DNA of 64,000 nt, taken from NCBI RefSeq assembly GCF_002127325.2, contig NC_035433.2, positions 94,826,723-94,890,722 on the forward strand. Reading direction: 5' to 3'. The notes under the pieces are model-generated. The model did no database searches. It saw only the letters and a program-made list of their open reading frames with translations, and was not told the DNA's origin. Each line of letters begins with the position of its first letter. Within the stretch, counting starts at the first letter, position 1. Origin of the DNA: Helianthus annuus. Lineage: Eukaryota > Streptophyta > Magnoliopsida > Asterales > Asteraceae. This document shows positions 22,339 to 34,065 of this stretch, one piece after another. Made by a program: the position numbers and the translations under genes.

Positions 22339-22787
22339 TGTTGGACCGTTGTTTTGACCCGAAAAGTCAGTTGAGAATGTTCATCATCACATACGAAGGC
22401 GGAATCAACGTAAATGATATTACAACAGCTTGTCCTTTCAATTCCACTGCTTTTATTGCTTTCTACGTAAATTTTGACAGAGTTTCGCTCCAGAGCACAG
22501 ACATCCACCAACAACAGATCCGCTCAAATGACAGCTATTTATAGGCAACACTGGTTCGCTTATTTGACTGACAAATAAGCGGACCTACAACTTGCACTAT
22601 AAGCGAACCCAAACATGTACCTATAAGCGATCCTAATATGACCCTATGAGCGGACCTGCTTCTACTTTGTTCATAAAAGCGAACCTACATCATAAACATA
22701 CATATTTGACAATCTAGACCCTCTGTTGACCTACTTTGACCTAAGACTTCACGTAGACGTAGTCAACTGACATCCCATGCATCAACA
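22339..22787 (-). mobile_element. Solo LTR (449 bp) in the promoter of VPS62 copy 1
   Basis: The plus strand reads TGTTGGACCG to GCATCAACA, flanked on both sides by ATATA (22334-22338 and 22788-22792). Unit 2 has the empty site with one ATATA at 28963-28967 (TTTATATAAACTAC). It shares GAAGGCGGAATCA and the AAGCG(G)AAC words with the LTR of element M, hence the minus orientation. A TATAAATAG motif on the minus strand (about 22534-22545) would start transcription toward the VPS62 gene. Internal sequence and second LTR were lost by LTR-LTR recombination. Confidence 0.9.
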
Positions 22788-23471
22788 ATATAAACTACTA
22801 CTTTATCTTGTATTTTTTTATAATAAAGAGCTACTTTTAGACCATTGACCATGATACTTAGAATAATAACATTATGAGTTAATTATACAGTCTCTGTAGT
22901 TTATTGAAAGTAAAACGCTTGAGTATTAACTTTTTTTGTAACACTTTCAGGTTTTATAGTTTCGATTTTGTAACACCTTTGAGCATTAAGGCTAACTTTC
23001 GTAAATTTTTTGTTAAATGAGTATAAAATGACTAAAATACTCTTACATATAACTTTCTGTTAGTACTCAAATGTGTTACTTTCAATAAACCACAAGAATT
23101 ATATTTGTAACTAATTCTAAGAAAATATAAAAACCCATTATATTATTTATTATAAAATATGCTACTTAAAAATATTTAATAATTATATTCCTAAAATTAA
23201 TTTATATACAATTACCAAACGTCTATTATAAGGAAAAACACTGTAGTAGGGACAATGTTTTGTTTTTTATTTATTTTTTATATAACTAATTTAAAAAAGA
23301 AACATGATAAGTATAAAACGCATGAATATTATCTCAAATATAATATACACACATTTTTATTTATCTTTTACTATATCCGTACCTATAATATGTTCAGACC
23401 TACAATATTTATTACGATTATTTGTTTAGTTCAGTTAATATTATATTACATAAATATATTATGTTATGTGC

Positions 23472-23506
23472 TGTGTTGTGTTGTGTTGTGTTGTGTTGTG
23501 TTGTGT
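23472..23506. repeat. (TGTGT)7 pentanucleotide repeat, unit 1
   Basis: Seven TGTGT units followed by AGTGT and TATGT variants. The matching place in unit 2 (29641-29665) has five. Confidence 0.85.
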
Positions 23507-23549
23507 AGTGTTATGTTATGTTATGTTATTAATAACAATAATTACAGAG

Positions 23550-23895
23550 TCAGTTTCATGTAATTTGTTTTCAACACTAATTTTTTGGAGCTAAACTTTC
23601 TACAACTTTAACTAAAAAACAAAAAAAATCCTTGGTCAATATTGGTGAAGTTTAACTTTAGTTAATATGTAAAATGCTATACCTTGACCAAATAGATACT
23701 CTATTAAATAAAGTTTGACTTAATTTCATATAATTTGTTTTCAACATTAACTTTTTGGAGCTAAATTATACACAACTTTAACTAAAAAAAGAACTAAAAA
23801 CCTTGGTCAATGTTGGTGAAGTTTAACTTTAATTAAATAGTAAAATGCTACACATTGACCAAATAGATACTCTATTAAATAAAGTTTGACTTCAA
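23550..23895. repeat. 170-bp tandem dimer
   Basis: Two imperfect copies, each TTTCATGTAATTTGTTTTCA...ATACTCTATTAAATAAAGTT, head to tail. The same dimer is at about 29716-30062 in unit 2, so it predates the unit duplication. Non-coding. Confidence 0.8.
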
Positions 23896-24690
23896 TTAAT
23901 TTTTCACTCTCTTTACAAATAAGTATAGGATTTTTGTCATCTAATATGTGGGAAGTTTTAAATCCCTGTTAGTTACTTTACACATAAATCGCGAGAGATT
24001 GTCTACGACTAGAAAATTGATACCCTTTTTCGCATAAGTTTTGATTTATCTTCTCGAAAGTTTGTGTTATGTTTGTTAGGACTTATTTTGCTATTGAATA
24101 TGAAAGTCGTCTTTTTCTTTGACTTTTAGTTTGTCAACTTTCAAAAAAAACGTAATTTGAAATAACTTAATGTAAAGCCTAGCTTAGTGAGAGATGATCT
24201 TTAATTTAACCAATAAGTTACACACATATATATATGCTTAACACATGTTAATGTTAGTACCCAAACAAGTAACAAAACAGAAAGTTAGTACTCAAACTTG
24301 CAACTTAAAAGTTTTAATACCTAAACATGTTACTTTTATGAAACCACAAGGACTAATGGTGTAATTAACTCCCATTTTAATGATCGATATATAACCTAGT
24401 GATAGAATAAATCATACATAACTAGCATACCTCATTGAAAGATTAGCTTAATCCATACAAACCAATTACAAGATTAATTTCTAACAGTAACCATATACAT
24501 CATATGTTCATCATAACCAACAATTAGAAATCACACAAACATAAGTTTTATCATTTAAAACAAACCAATCAACTAAGATTCGTCATACCTAACAGGATAT
24601 AAAGTAGTTACCCAAACATCTTAAAGTTCAACATCACAAAACATATTCAAAATATGATTAACGGTTCAAGAACACAAGTTAAAAGAACAA

Positions 24691-24891
24691 TTACATCCCA
24701 ACACAGTTCATCTTCAGAAACTGATCTGATCGATTATCATCAACCTGGACTGAAACCCAAAACCCAGGATATATAAGAACCGAAGACCGGATCAATTGTT
24801 GCATTTTGGGTATCTTTGGTCTTGTGATCCGGGTAGCAAATGAAGACCGAAACCAACCAATCTGTTCTACAATCCCACTGCTTAAGTACAA
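24691..24891 (-). CDS. Small open frame repeated in all three units, unidentified
   Basis: About 65 codons containing SSGIVEQIGWFRSSFATR and YPGFWVSVQVDDNRSDQF. The frame is also open at 30851-31048 and 33648-33848 with a few amino-acid changes. I do not recognise the family. A usable ATG and promoter are not evident, so it may be an exon remnant or simply stop-free sequence in a young duplication. It lies far upstream of the VPS62 genes, on the same strand. Confidence 0.2.
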   Translation of the reverse strand: MYLSSGIVEQIGWFRSSFATRITRPKIPKMQQLIRSSVLIYPGFWVSVQVDDNRSDQFLKMNCVGM

Positions 24892-26086
24892 TCCACTATT
24901 TATATTGAATCAACTATAGTTGTGTAGACTCCAAAAAAGTAACAACTTCAAGCCAACTGTTCACCATGACAGATGCTTGCTGGTGGTAAATCTTATCGAT
25001 TTTGAAAATCAAAGTTTACATTAGTGCTTGAATGCTCGAATTTAATGATGATTCTTGTTTAAATTTGTGATTATAGGGCTGAAATGAATCAAATTACACA
25101 TTTTTACAGGCTTGTTATAAACTGATTGGCTGCCTGGTCTTGCCACATGTCTTGGTTTTCCTTTCTGTGAGTTACACACACACAGACGCTCCCATACAGG
25201 AAGAGTCTAAAATCGACCAATGGTTCATTCATCGATCTTAGGTGTGGGTTAGCACACACATAACCATGTGTGATCTTTGCTACCATACCCCTTCAGAAAC
25301 TAAGCACAAAAATTCATAGAAGTCATGCCCATAATGCTATGATTTCATCTAATGATAAGTGTGTTTGATTGCCATTTTCATTAGTTAAAGATTAAACTTA
25401 CATAAGCTATGGACTAGTTAACTAATGTTGAAATTAGGCAAAAGGTATACATCTAGTGCTTAAGATGACCAACAACTATTAACTTTTATCATATTAAATT
25501 CTTTATCAAACTTCACAACTTAACATTCCAACAACTATTAACTTTTATCATATTAAATTATTTATCAAACTTCACAACTTAACTTAACATTCGAGTCACA
25601 TGCTAGCATTATTGAACGTGACTATCATCGTCATCTTATTTTAATGGGATTAATGTTTTTCGTCACTTACGAAAAGTAACTCAATCGCTCATATCAAGCA
25701 TGAATGCAATTTTGTCTGTATACTATATTAACAAAAACTATAAGTGAATAATAACATAACTTAAGATTTGTATTCAATAAACCAATTTAAAATATCTAGG
25801 AGTATAGAAAAAAATATATATAAATTAATTTTTACTATTTTATGTTGAAGGTCAAACAATTTGTTAATCTATTATTTTTAGTTGTATGAACCAAGTTTTT
25901 AACCATGTTGAAGATGAGAAATAAACAAACTTTTTCATTATTCTTTCTATCTTATATATCATATGGCACTACATAGAAAAACAATCAAACTAGCAAAATA
26001 TAATTAACTAGAAAATGGATCTCTGAACTCTATGAGTAATAATTTAATCTTATGCTATTACTCATGCTTACATTTTTTATTATGAA

Positions 26087-28843
26087 TTATTTTACACGCT
26101 CATCTCCAGACCAACTTTCTTTCATCTTAGGGCCTTGAGGACCTTCTTCTCCAAGTAACTCAGCAGGGATCTTTTGCAAAACTTTAATAAAAAGTTGTTT
26201 CACCTTATTTGGCAATTTGTTTGCTATCTTCATTACCTCGTTGGTAAATGCATAAGTAATCTTAGGACCCCATCTCCCTGTATAACTCACCCATGGTTCA
26301 ATACCAGACGGCTTGTAATCAACATAGATAACATTATAGGTTGATGCAATATCCATTACGTTATTGCTTTTGGCAGTATCATCCCTAACACCAAACCCTA
26401 TAAAGTTTCCCCCATTGACAATAGGTGATTTTCTCGAACTATTCATCTTGTAAAACTCATCATACAACATTTGTATGTCCTTTGGATCAAGGTTTCTAGC
26501 CAAATGTGTATGAGAAGTTGGAGTAGAGTAATGGGCATGACCATGCAATGATGCATACACCACTGGTCTAGTTCCACCCATGAGTTCAAATTTTCTAGGT
26601 GTTAACCATTGCCCCTTAGCATGTTGAGATAGATAAACCCCCCTTAGATTCCCATGAAAGTTATCGACCCTTAATGTTATATGTTCCCAATCGCTAACAT
26701 GCTCCCCTATCATTCCTAAGTCTATAGTGAAAGGTCCCAATTGGAACTTCCCTCCCCCATTGAAAGGATAATACAACCATATGGCAAGATCAGTGCATGT
26801 TCCCCCTAGTGCTGATTTCACATGTATGTAAGCTACCGCATTGGACAAAAACCCTTTCTTTACCCTTTCTTTGTTAGGTTGATCTGATGGGAGGTCTAGA
26901 AAGGCATCATCTGCTCCACCATTGTTTGGAAGGTTATCACCATCGTTGATCACAGGCCTTGGAATTCGGCCGGGTTGGTGTAGCTCAACACCATTTTGAA
27001 AAAACCACAAAACCGATGATGGAAAGTATTGCTCGTCAGGATGAAAACAGACCCATGGAGCATAAGCTTGTATCATTGCTCCAATTTGTAAGGAATTAGG
27101 CATTGCAGAATATGGATTGTTCTTTACCATCTTTAAACACGCTAACTCGTGTGTACTCGAGCTATTTCGTGCCAAAAACGTACCTGCTGGAACACTTAGC
27201 ACTCTACCTTTTGGTTTTATAGTATGCAAATTGACTATGCTCGTACTTGTTAGCATCTTATGTCCCCATATCCATTTGTCCACCTTGGTTAAATCGGTGA
27301 AGTCAGATCTGACACACCTAACCTTGTTAAGCGAGGGCTTTACAGGTGAAGTCGTGACAATGTGGCCGATGGCTTTATAACCATTCGGCGGGATTGGAAG
27401 CCAGATGTATCCATCTTCTCGTTGGCTAACATTCAAACCTTTACTAGTCCATATAAGAGTGTAGTCTATAGGACTCTTTAGAGCGCCCTGTGATGGGTCA
27501 CCTGTGGTGTCTTTAGCCGTAAGTACTATTTCAAACATGGCTATAGAGTTGGGTTTGCAATAGTGACCAATCAAATTAAACCCACTTGGAATGGAAGTTG
27601 GTTCATAAAATGATGCACCAAGACCCTTTGGACCCCCGCTGTGTGTATCCCATATTTTATTAAAATACAAAGCTTCATACACTTCTAATCCACCAAGATC
27701 AATTGGCCCTTTTCCAAAGTCTCCACCTGTGCACGGAGTTATATATAATTTACAAATTTAAGGGCTCAATAAATTGTATAGCAATAAATACATAAGTTAT
27801 ATTTTAACAATCAGTATTGAACAAAAATTTCCTATAATTAGATTAGACCATAAAAATTCCAGAGTTAATTTATAATTACCAATGTGGTGGTAGTCATTGG
27901 AAAAAATAAAGCTTTTAAAAGAAATTCGTCATTCAACAAAATATAATACATAATAATATTACAAAAATGCAGATCAGAATTCTTCGAATCTACTTGATAC
28001 ATAAAAATAAGGCTAAAATAATAAATTCATATAAGCGATAGAATTATAATTTATAAAAGTCTAAAATTACATGCTTTGTATAGTAAATAAATATCTGAAG
28101 TTTATCTATAAACTTCGAATTAGGAAGTTTTAAATACATACATGCAGGCATAGATACATGCATTTACCTAGCATATGTTTATTAGAGTGGTTATGATGAC
28201 CACTTTTTTTTCCTTCATCCCTATCTAGTTAATTATCAATAAGAAATAGCAAATATATTACACAAAACCACGACAGTATCCATCGTACTGGACTTGTTGC
28301 CTAAATAGCCAAGTTGTTTATTCAATTAAGTGCAACAAATTAATAAGTTCAATCAAAATATGGTGTTTGGACATAATTGTGTGAGCGTGTAGGTGTCTAT
28401 CTTTTGAATCGACTGACACAAAACTTTATGTCACATAACTTTATGTCACTTAAAGTCATGTGTTAGTCGATTCAAAAGATGGACACATACATGTTCACAC
28501 ATATATGTGTGAGTGTGTGACAATTCATGTCATTTTCCCTGATTAAAAAAAAACCATCTATTTTTTTAACTTTAAAGACCATCTTATTTTAAAACAAGAA
28601 ATGCATTACATCAAAACAAGAACATATGATATATAAATACTATAAAATACCTGCAGGATATGAGATTGATGGACGAATAACATCAAATGAGATGACCTCA
28701 GTATCATTTTCCATGTTGTTGTTATGATTAAGTAATGTTGAGAAATCATTATACGCATGAGATGTGTTACAAACAATTTGAAGAATTATCAAAACCGCTT
28801 TATACATATGAAGTGAGAACCTAGAAACAATAATAGACCACAT
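26087..28843 (-). CDS. VPS62/DUF946 family protein, copy 2, intact, predicted secreted
   Basis: Two exons: 28843-28651 and 27726-26087, with donor GCAG|GTATTT and acceptor TGCACAG|GTGGAG. Both match in phase (193+1640 bases) and give 610 residues. The join reads SYPAG-GDFGKGPIDLGGLEV, fitting the conserved start of the plant VPS62 (DUF946, PF06101) family. Residues 1-31 look like a signal peptide: hydrophobic AVLIILQIVC, cleavage likely after NTSHA. The body has family blocks [35 protein letters not shown] and YASLHGHAHYS. The family is named after yeast Vps62, but its biochemical role in plants is not established. A secretory signal is unusual for this family as I know it. A TATA box lies about 50 bases upstream. 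No defect seen. Confidence 0.88.
28379..28501. repeat. Foldback element in the intron of VPS62 copy 2
   Basis: Same inverted repeat as 21749-21871, with one internal difference (GTCACTTAAAG against GTCACATAAAG). Confidence 0.7.
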
Positions 28844-28891
28844 TTCTTTGGTAATTTTTGAGTACTCTTAAAATTTTGCAGATATATGTGA

Positions 28892-28901
28892 GTATATATA
28901 G
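28892..28901 (-). promoter_or_regulatory. TATA box of VPS62 copy 2
   Basis: The minus strand reads CTATATATAC about 50 bases before the ATG at 28843. This implies a short leader of roughly 20 bases if the usual spacing holds. Confidence 0.5.
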
Positions 28902-28962
28902 ATGTGTGTATGAAATTAGCTCTCTACTTTATAACTAAGAGATGTTTAATTATCACTCCTTT

Positions 28963-28967
28963 ATATA
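28963..28967. other. Empty target site of the solo LTR
   Basis: A single ATATA in TTTATATAAACTAC, at the position where unit 1 has ATATA-LTR-ATATA. This is the pre-insertion state. Confidence 0.9.
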
Positions 28968-31266
28968 AACTACTTCTTTATCTTGTATTTTTTATAATAA
29001 AGAGCTACTTTTAGACCATTGACCATGATACTTAGAATAATAACATTATGAGTTAATTATACAGTCTCTGTAGTTTATTGAAAGTAAAACGCTTGAGTAT
29101 TAACTTTTTTTGTAACACTTTCAGGTTTTATAGTTTCGATTTTGTAACACCTTTGAGCATTAAGGCTAACTTTCGTAAATTTTTTGTTAAATGAGTATAA
29201 AATGACTAAAATACTCTTACATATAACTTTCTGTTAGTACTCAAATGTGTTACTTTGAATAAGCCACAAGAATAATATTTGTAACTAATTCTAAGAAAAT
29301 ATAAAAACCCATTATATTATTTATTATAAAATATGCTACTTAAAAATATTTAATAATTATATTCCTAAAATTAATTTATATACAATTACCAAAGGTCTAT
29401 TATAAGGAAAAACACTGTAGTAGGGACAATGTTTTGTTTTTTCTTTATTTTTTATATAACTAATTTCAAAAAGAAACATGATAAGTATAAAACGCATGAA
29501 TATTATATCAAATATAATATACACACATTTTTATTTATCTTTTATTATATCCGTACCTATAATATGTTCAGACCTACAATATTTATTACGATTATTTGTT
29601 TAGTTCAGTTAATATCATATTATATAAATATATTATGTTATGTGTTGTGTTGTGTTGTGTTGTGTAGTGTAGTGTTATGTTATGTTATGTTATTAATAAC
29701 AATAATTACAGAGTCAGTTTCATGTAATTTGTTTTCAACACTAATTTTTTGGAGCTAAACTTTCTACAACTTTAACTAAAAAACAAAAAAAACCTTGGTC
29801 AATATTGGTGAAGTTTAACTTTAGTTAATATGTAAAATGCTATACATTGACCAAATAGATACTCTATTAAATAAAGTTTGACTTAGTTTCATATAATTTG
29901 TTTTCAACATTAATTTTTTGGAGCTAAATTATATACAACTTTAACTAAAAAAAGAACTAAAAACCTTGGTCAATGTTAGTGAAGTTTAACTTTAATTAAA
30001 TAGTAAAATGCTACACATTGACCAAATAGATACTCTATTAAATAAAGTTTGACTTCAATTAATTTTTCACTCTCTTTACAAATAAGTATAGGATTTTTGT
30101 CATCTAATATGTGGGAAGTTTTAAATCCATGTTAGTTACTTTACACATAAATCGCGAGAGATTGTCTACGACTAGAAAATTGATACCCTTTTTCGCATAA
30201 GTTTTGATTTATCTTCTCGAAAGTTTGTGTTATGTTTGTTAGGACTTATTTTGCTATTGAATATGAAAGTCGTCTTTTTCTTTGACTTTTAGTTTGTCAA
30301 CTTTCAAAAAAAACGTAATTTGAAATAACTTAGTGTAAAGCCTAGCTTAGTGAGAGATGATCTTTAATTTAACCAACAAGTTACACACATATATATATAT
30401 ATGCTTAACACATGTTAATTTTAGTACCCAAACAAGTAATAAAACAGAAAGTTAGTACTCAAACTTGCAACTTGAAAGTTTTAATACCTAAACATGTTAC
30501 TTTTATGAAACCACAAGGACAATTAACTCCCATTTTAATGATCGATATATAACCTAGTGATAGAATAAATCATACATAACTAGCATACCTCATTGAAAGA
30601 TTAGCTTAATCCATACAAACCAATTACAAGATTAATTTCTAACAGTAACCATATACATCATATGTTCATCATAACCAACAATTTTTGAAATCACACAAAC
30701 ATAAGTTTTATCATTTAAAACAAACCAATCAACTAAGATTCATCATACCTAACAAGATATAAAGTAGTTACCCAAACATCTTAAAGTTCAACATCACAAA
30801 ACATATTCAAAACATGATTAACGGTTCAAGAACACAAGTTAAAAGAACAATTACATCCCAACACAGTTCATCTTCAGAAATTGATCTGATCGATTATCAT
30901 CAACCTGGACTGAAACCCAAAACCCAGGATATATAAGAACCGAAGACCGGATTAATTGTTGCATTTTGGGTGTCTTTGGTCTTGCGATCCGGGTAGCAAA
31001 TGAAGACCGAAACCAACCAATCTGTTCTACAATCCCACTGCTTAACTACAATCCACTGTTTATATTGAATCAACTATAGTTGTGTAGACTCCAAACAAGT
31101 AACAACTTCAAGCCAACTGTTCACCGTAACAGATGCTTGCTGGTGGTAAATCTTATCGATTTTGAAAATCAAAGTTTACATTAGTGCTTGAATGCTCGAA
31201 TTTAATGATGATTCTTGTTTAAATTTGTGATTATAGGGCTGAAATGAATCAAATTAGACATTTTTA

Positions 31267-34065
31267 CAGGCTTGTTATAAACTGATTGGCTGCCTGGTCT
31301 TGCCACGTGTCTTGGTTTTCCTTTCTGTTAGTTGTCGTTACACACACACAGACGCTCCCATACAGGAAGAGTCTAAAATCGACCAATGGTTCATTCATCG
31401 ATCTTAGGTGTGGGTTGGCACACACATAACCATGTGTGATCTTTGCTACCATACCCCTTCAGAAACTAAGCACAAAAATTCATAGAAGTCATGCCCATAA
31501 TGCTATAATTTCATCTAATGATAAGTGTGTTTGATTGCCATTTTCATTAGTTAAAGATTAAACTTACATAAGCTATGGACTAGTTAACTAATGTTGAAAT
31601 TAGGCAAAAGGTATACATCTAATGCTTAAGATGACCAACAACTATTAACTTTTATCATATTAAATTCTTTATCAAACTTCATAACTTAACATTCCAACAA
31701 CTATTAAATTTTATCATATTAAATTATTTATCAAACTTCACAACTTAACTTAACATTCGAGTCGCATGCTAGCATTATTGAACGCGACTATCATCGTCAT
31801 CTTATTTTAATGGGATTGATGTTTTTCGTCACTTACGAAAAGTAACTCAATCGCTCATATCAAGCATGAATGCAATTTTGTCTGTATACTATATTAACAA
31901 AAACTATAAGTGAATAATAACATAACTTAAGATCTGTATTCAATAAACCATTTTAAAATATCTAGGAGTATAGAAAAAAATATATATAAATTAATTTTTA
32001 CTATTTTATGTTGAAGGTCAAACAATTTCTTAACCTATTATTTTTAGTTGTATGAACCAAGTTTTTAACCATGTTGAAGATGAGAAATAAACAAACTTTT
32101 TCATTTTTCTTTCTATCTTATATATCATATGGCACTACATAGAAAAACAATCAAACTAGCAAAATATAATTAACTAGAAAATGGATCTCTGAACTCTATG
32201 AGTAATAATTTAATCTTATGCTATTACTCATGCTTACATTTGTTATTATGAATTATTTTACACGCTCATCTCCAGACCAACTTTCTTTCATCTTGGGGCC
32301 TTGAGGACCTTCTCCACGTAACTCAGCAGGGATCTTTTGCAAAACTTTAATAAAAAGTTGTTTCACCTTATCTTCCAATTTGTTTGCTATCTTCATTACC
32401 TCGTTGGTAAATGCATAAGTAATCTTAGGACCCCATCTCCCTGTATAACTCACCCATGGTTCAATACCAAACGGCTTGTAATCAACATAGATAACATTAT
32501 AGGTTGATGCAATATCCATCACGTTGTTGCTTTTGGCAGTATCATCCCTAACACCAAACCTATAAAGTTTCCCCCATTGACAATAGGTGATTTTCTCGAA
32601 CTATTCATCTTGTAAAACTCATCATACAACATTTGTATGTCCTTTGGATCAATGTTTCTAGCCAAATGTGTATGAGAAGTTGGAGTAGAGTAATGGGCAT
32701 GACCATGCAATGATGCATACACCACTAGTCTAGTTCCACCCATGAGCTCAAATTTTCTAGGTGTTAACCATTGCCCCTTAGCATGTTGAGATAGATAGAC
32801 CCCCCTTAGATTCCCATGAAAGTTATCGACCCTTAATGTTATATGTTCCCAATCGCTAACATGCTCCCCTATCATTCCTAAGTCTATAGTGAAAGGTCCC
32901 AATTGGAACTTCCCTCCCCCATTGAAAGGATAATACAACCATATGGCAAGATCAGTGCATGTTCCCCCTAGTGCTGATTTCACATGTATGTAAGCTACCG
33001 CATTGGACAAAAACCCTTTCTTTACCCTTTCTTTGTTAGGTTGATCTGATGGGAGGTCTAGAAAGGCATCATCTGCTCCACCATTATTTGGAAGGTTATC
33101 ACCATCGTTGATCACAGGCCTTGGAATTCGGCCGGGTTGGTGTAGCTCAACACCATTTTGAAAAAACCACAAAACCGATGATGGAAAGTATTGCTCGTCA
33201 GGATGAAAATAGACCCATGGAGCATAAGCCTGTATCATTGCTCCAATTTGTAAGGAATTAGGCATTGCAGAATATGGATTGTTCTTTACCATCTTTAAAC
33301 ACGCTAACTCATGTATACTCGAGCTATTTCATGCCAAAAACGTACCTGCTGGAACACTTAGCACTCTACCTTTTGGTTTTATAGTATGCAAATTGACTAT
33401 GCTCGTACTTGTTAGCATCTTATGTCCCCATATCCATTTGTCCACCTTGGTTAAATCGGTGAAGTCAGATCTGACACACCTAACCTTGTCAAGCGAGGGC
33501 TTTACAGGTGAAGTCGTGACAATGTGGCCGATGGCTTTATAACCATTCGGCGGGATTGGAAGCCAGATGTATCCATCTTAAAGTTCAACATCACAAAACA
33601 TATTCAAAACATGATTAACGGTTCAAGAACACAAGTTAAAAGAACAATTACATCCCAACACAGTTCATCTTCAGAAATTGATCTGATCGATTATCATCAA
33701 CCTGGACTGAAACCCAAAACCCAGGATATATAAGAACCGAAAACCGGATCAATTGTTGCATTTTGGGTGTCTTTGGTCTTGCGATCCGGGTAGCAAATGA
33801 AGACCGAAACCAACCAATTTGTTCTATAATCCCACTGCTTAACTTCAATCCACTGTTTATATTGAATCAACTATAGTTGTGTAGACTCCAAACAAGTAAC
33901 AACTTCAAGCCAACTGTTCACCATGACAGATGCTTGCTGGTGGTAAATCTTATCGATTTTGAAAATCAAAGTTTACATTAGTGCTTGAATGCTCGAATTT
34001 AATGATGATTCTTGTTTAAATTTGTGATTATAGGGCTGAAATGAATCAAATTAGACATTTCTACA
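31267..34065. repeat. Tandem unit 3 of the VPS62 triplication, internally deleted
   Basis: It starts like units 1 and 2. At about 33579 it jumps from the middle of exon 2 to sequence matching 30777 onward of unit 2, losing the equivalent of about 3.4 kb (rest of exon 2, intron, exon 1, promoter). Both parental sites contain CATCTT, kept once at the join. The unit ends where similarity stops, near ACATTTCTACAC. The stretch 31267-32252 holds no gene. Confidence 0.85.
32253..33579 (-). pseudogene. VPS62/DUF946 family gene, copy 3, 5'-truncated pseudogene
   Basis: Only part of exon 2 remains. Exon 1, signal peptide, intron and promoter are deleted. TGA at 33329-33331 replaces the CGA (Arg) of copy 2 after GTFLA. 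One C is missing at 32559-32560 (AAACC against AAACCC), shifting the frame after GGNFIG. A three-base loss near the C-terminus removes one residue before EGPQGP. The remaining 257- and 89-codon frames are otherwise nearly identical to copy 2. It cannot make the family protein. Confidence 0.88.

Larger units (their letters stand above)
18470..25106. repeat. Tandem unit 1 of the VPS62 triplication
   Basis: The unit begins CAGGCTTGTTATAAACTG and is colinear with 25107-31266 and 31267-34065. It is about 6.64 kb long; removing the 454-base solo LTR plus target duplication gives about 6.18 kb, close to unit 2. It holds VPS62 copy 1 (minus strand), an intronic foldback element, a solo LTR, a pentanucleotide repeat and a 170-bp dimer. 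The stretch 18470-19456 downstream of the gene and 22788-25106 upstream of it hold no other supported gene. Confidence 0.88.
25107..31266. repeat. Tandem unit 2 of the VPS62 triplication
   Basis: 6160 bases, starting CAGGCTTGTTATAAACTG. It holds the intact VPS62 copy and the empty site of the solo LTR. The stretches 25107-26086 and 28968-31266 show no other supported gene; they contain AT-rich DNA, the (TGTGT)5 repeat, the 170-bp dimer and the small unidentified frame. Confidence 0.88.

Noticed and set aside
23255..23563. About 100-codon frames rich in Tyr, Ile and Cys at 23255 and 29429
   Set aside because: AT-rich sequence running into the TGTGT pentanucleotide repeat; no domain, and the ends differ with repeat number.
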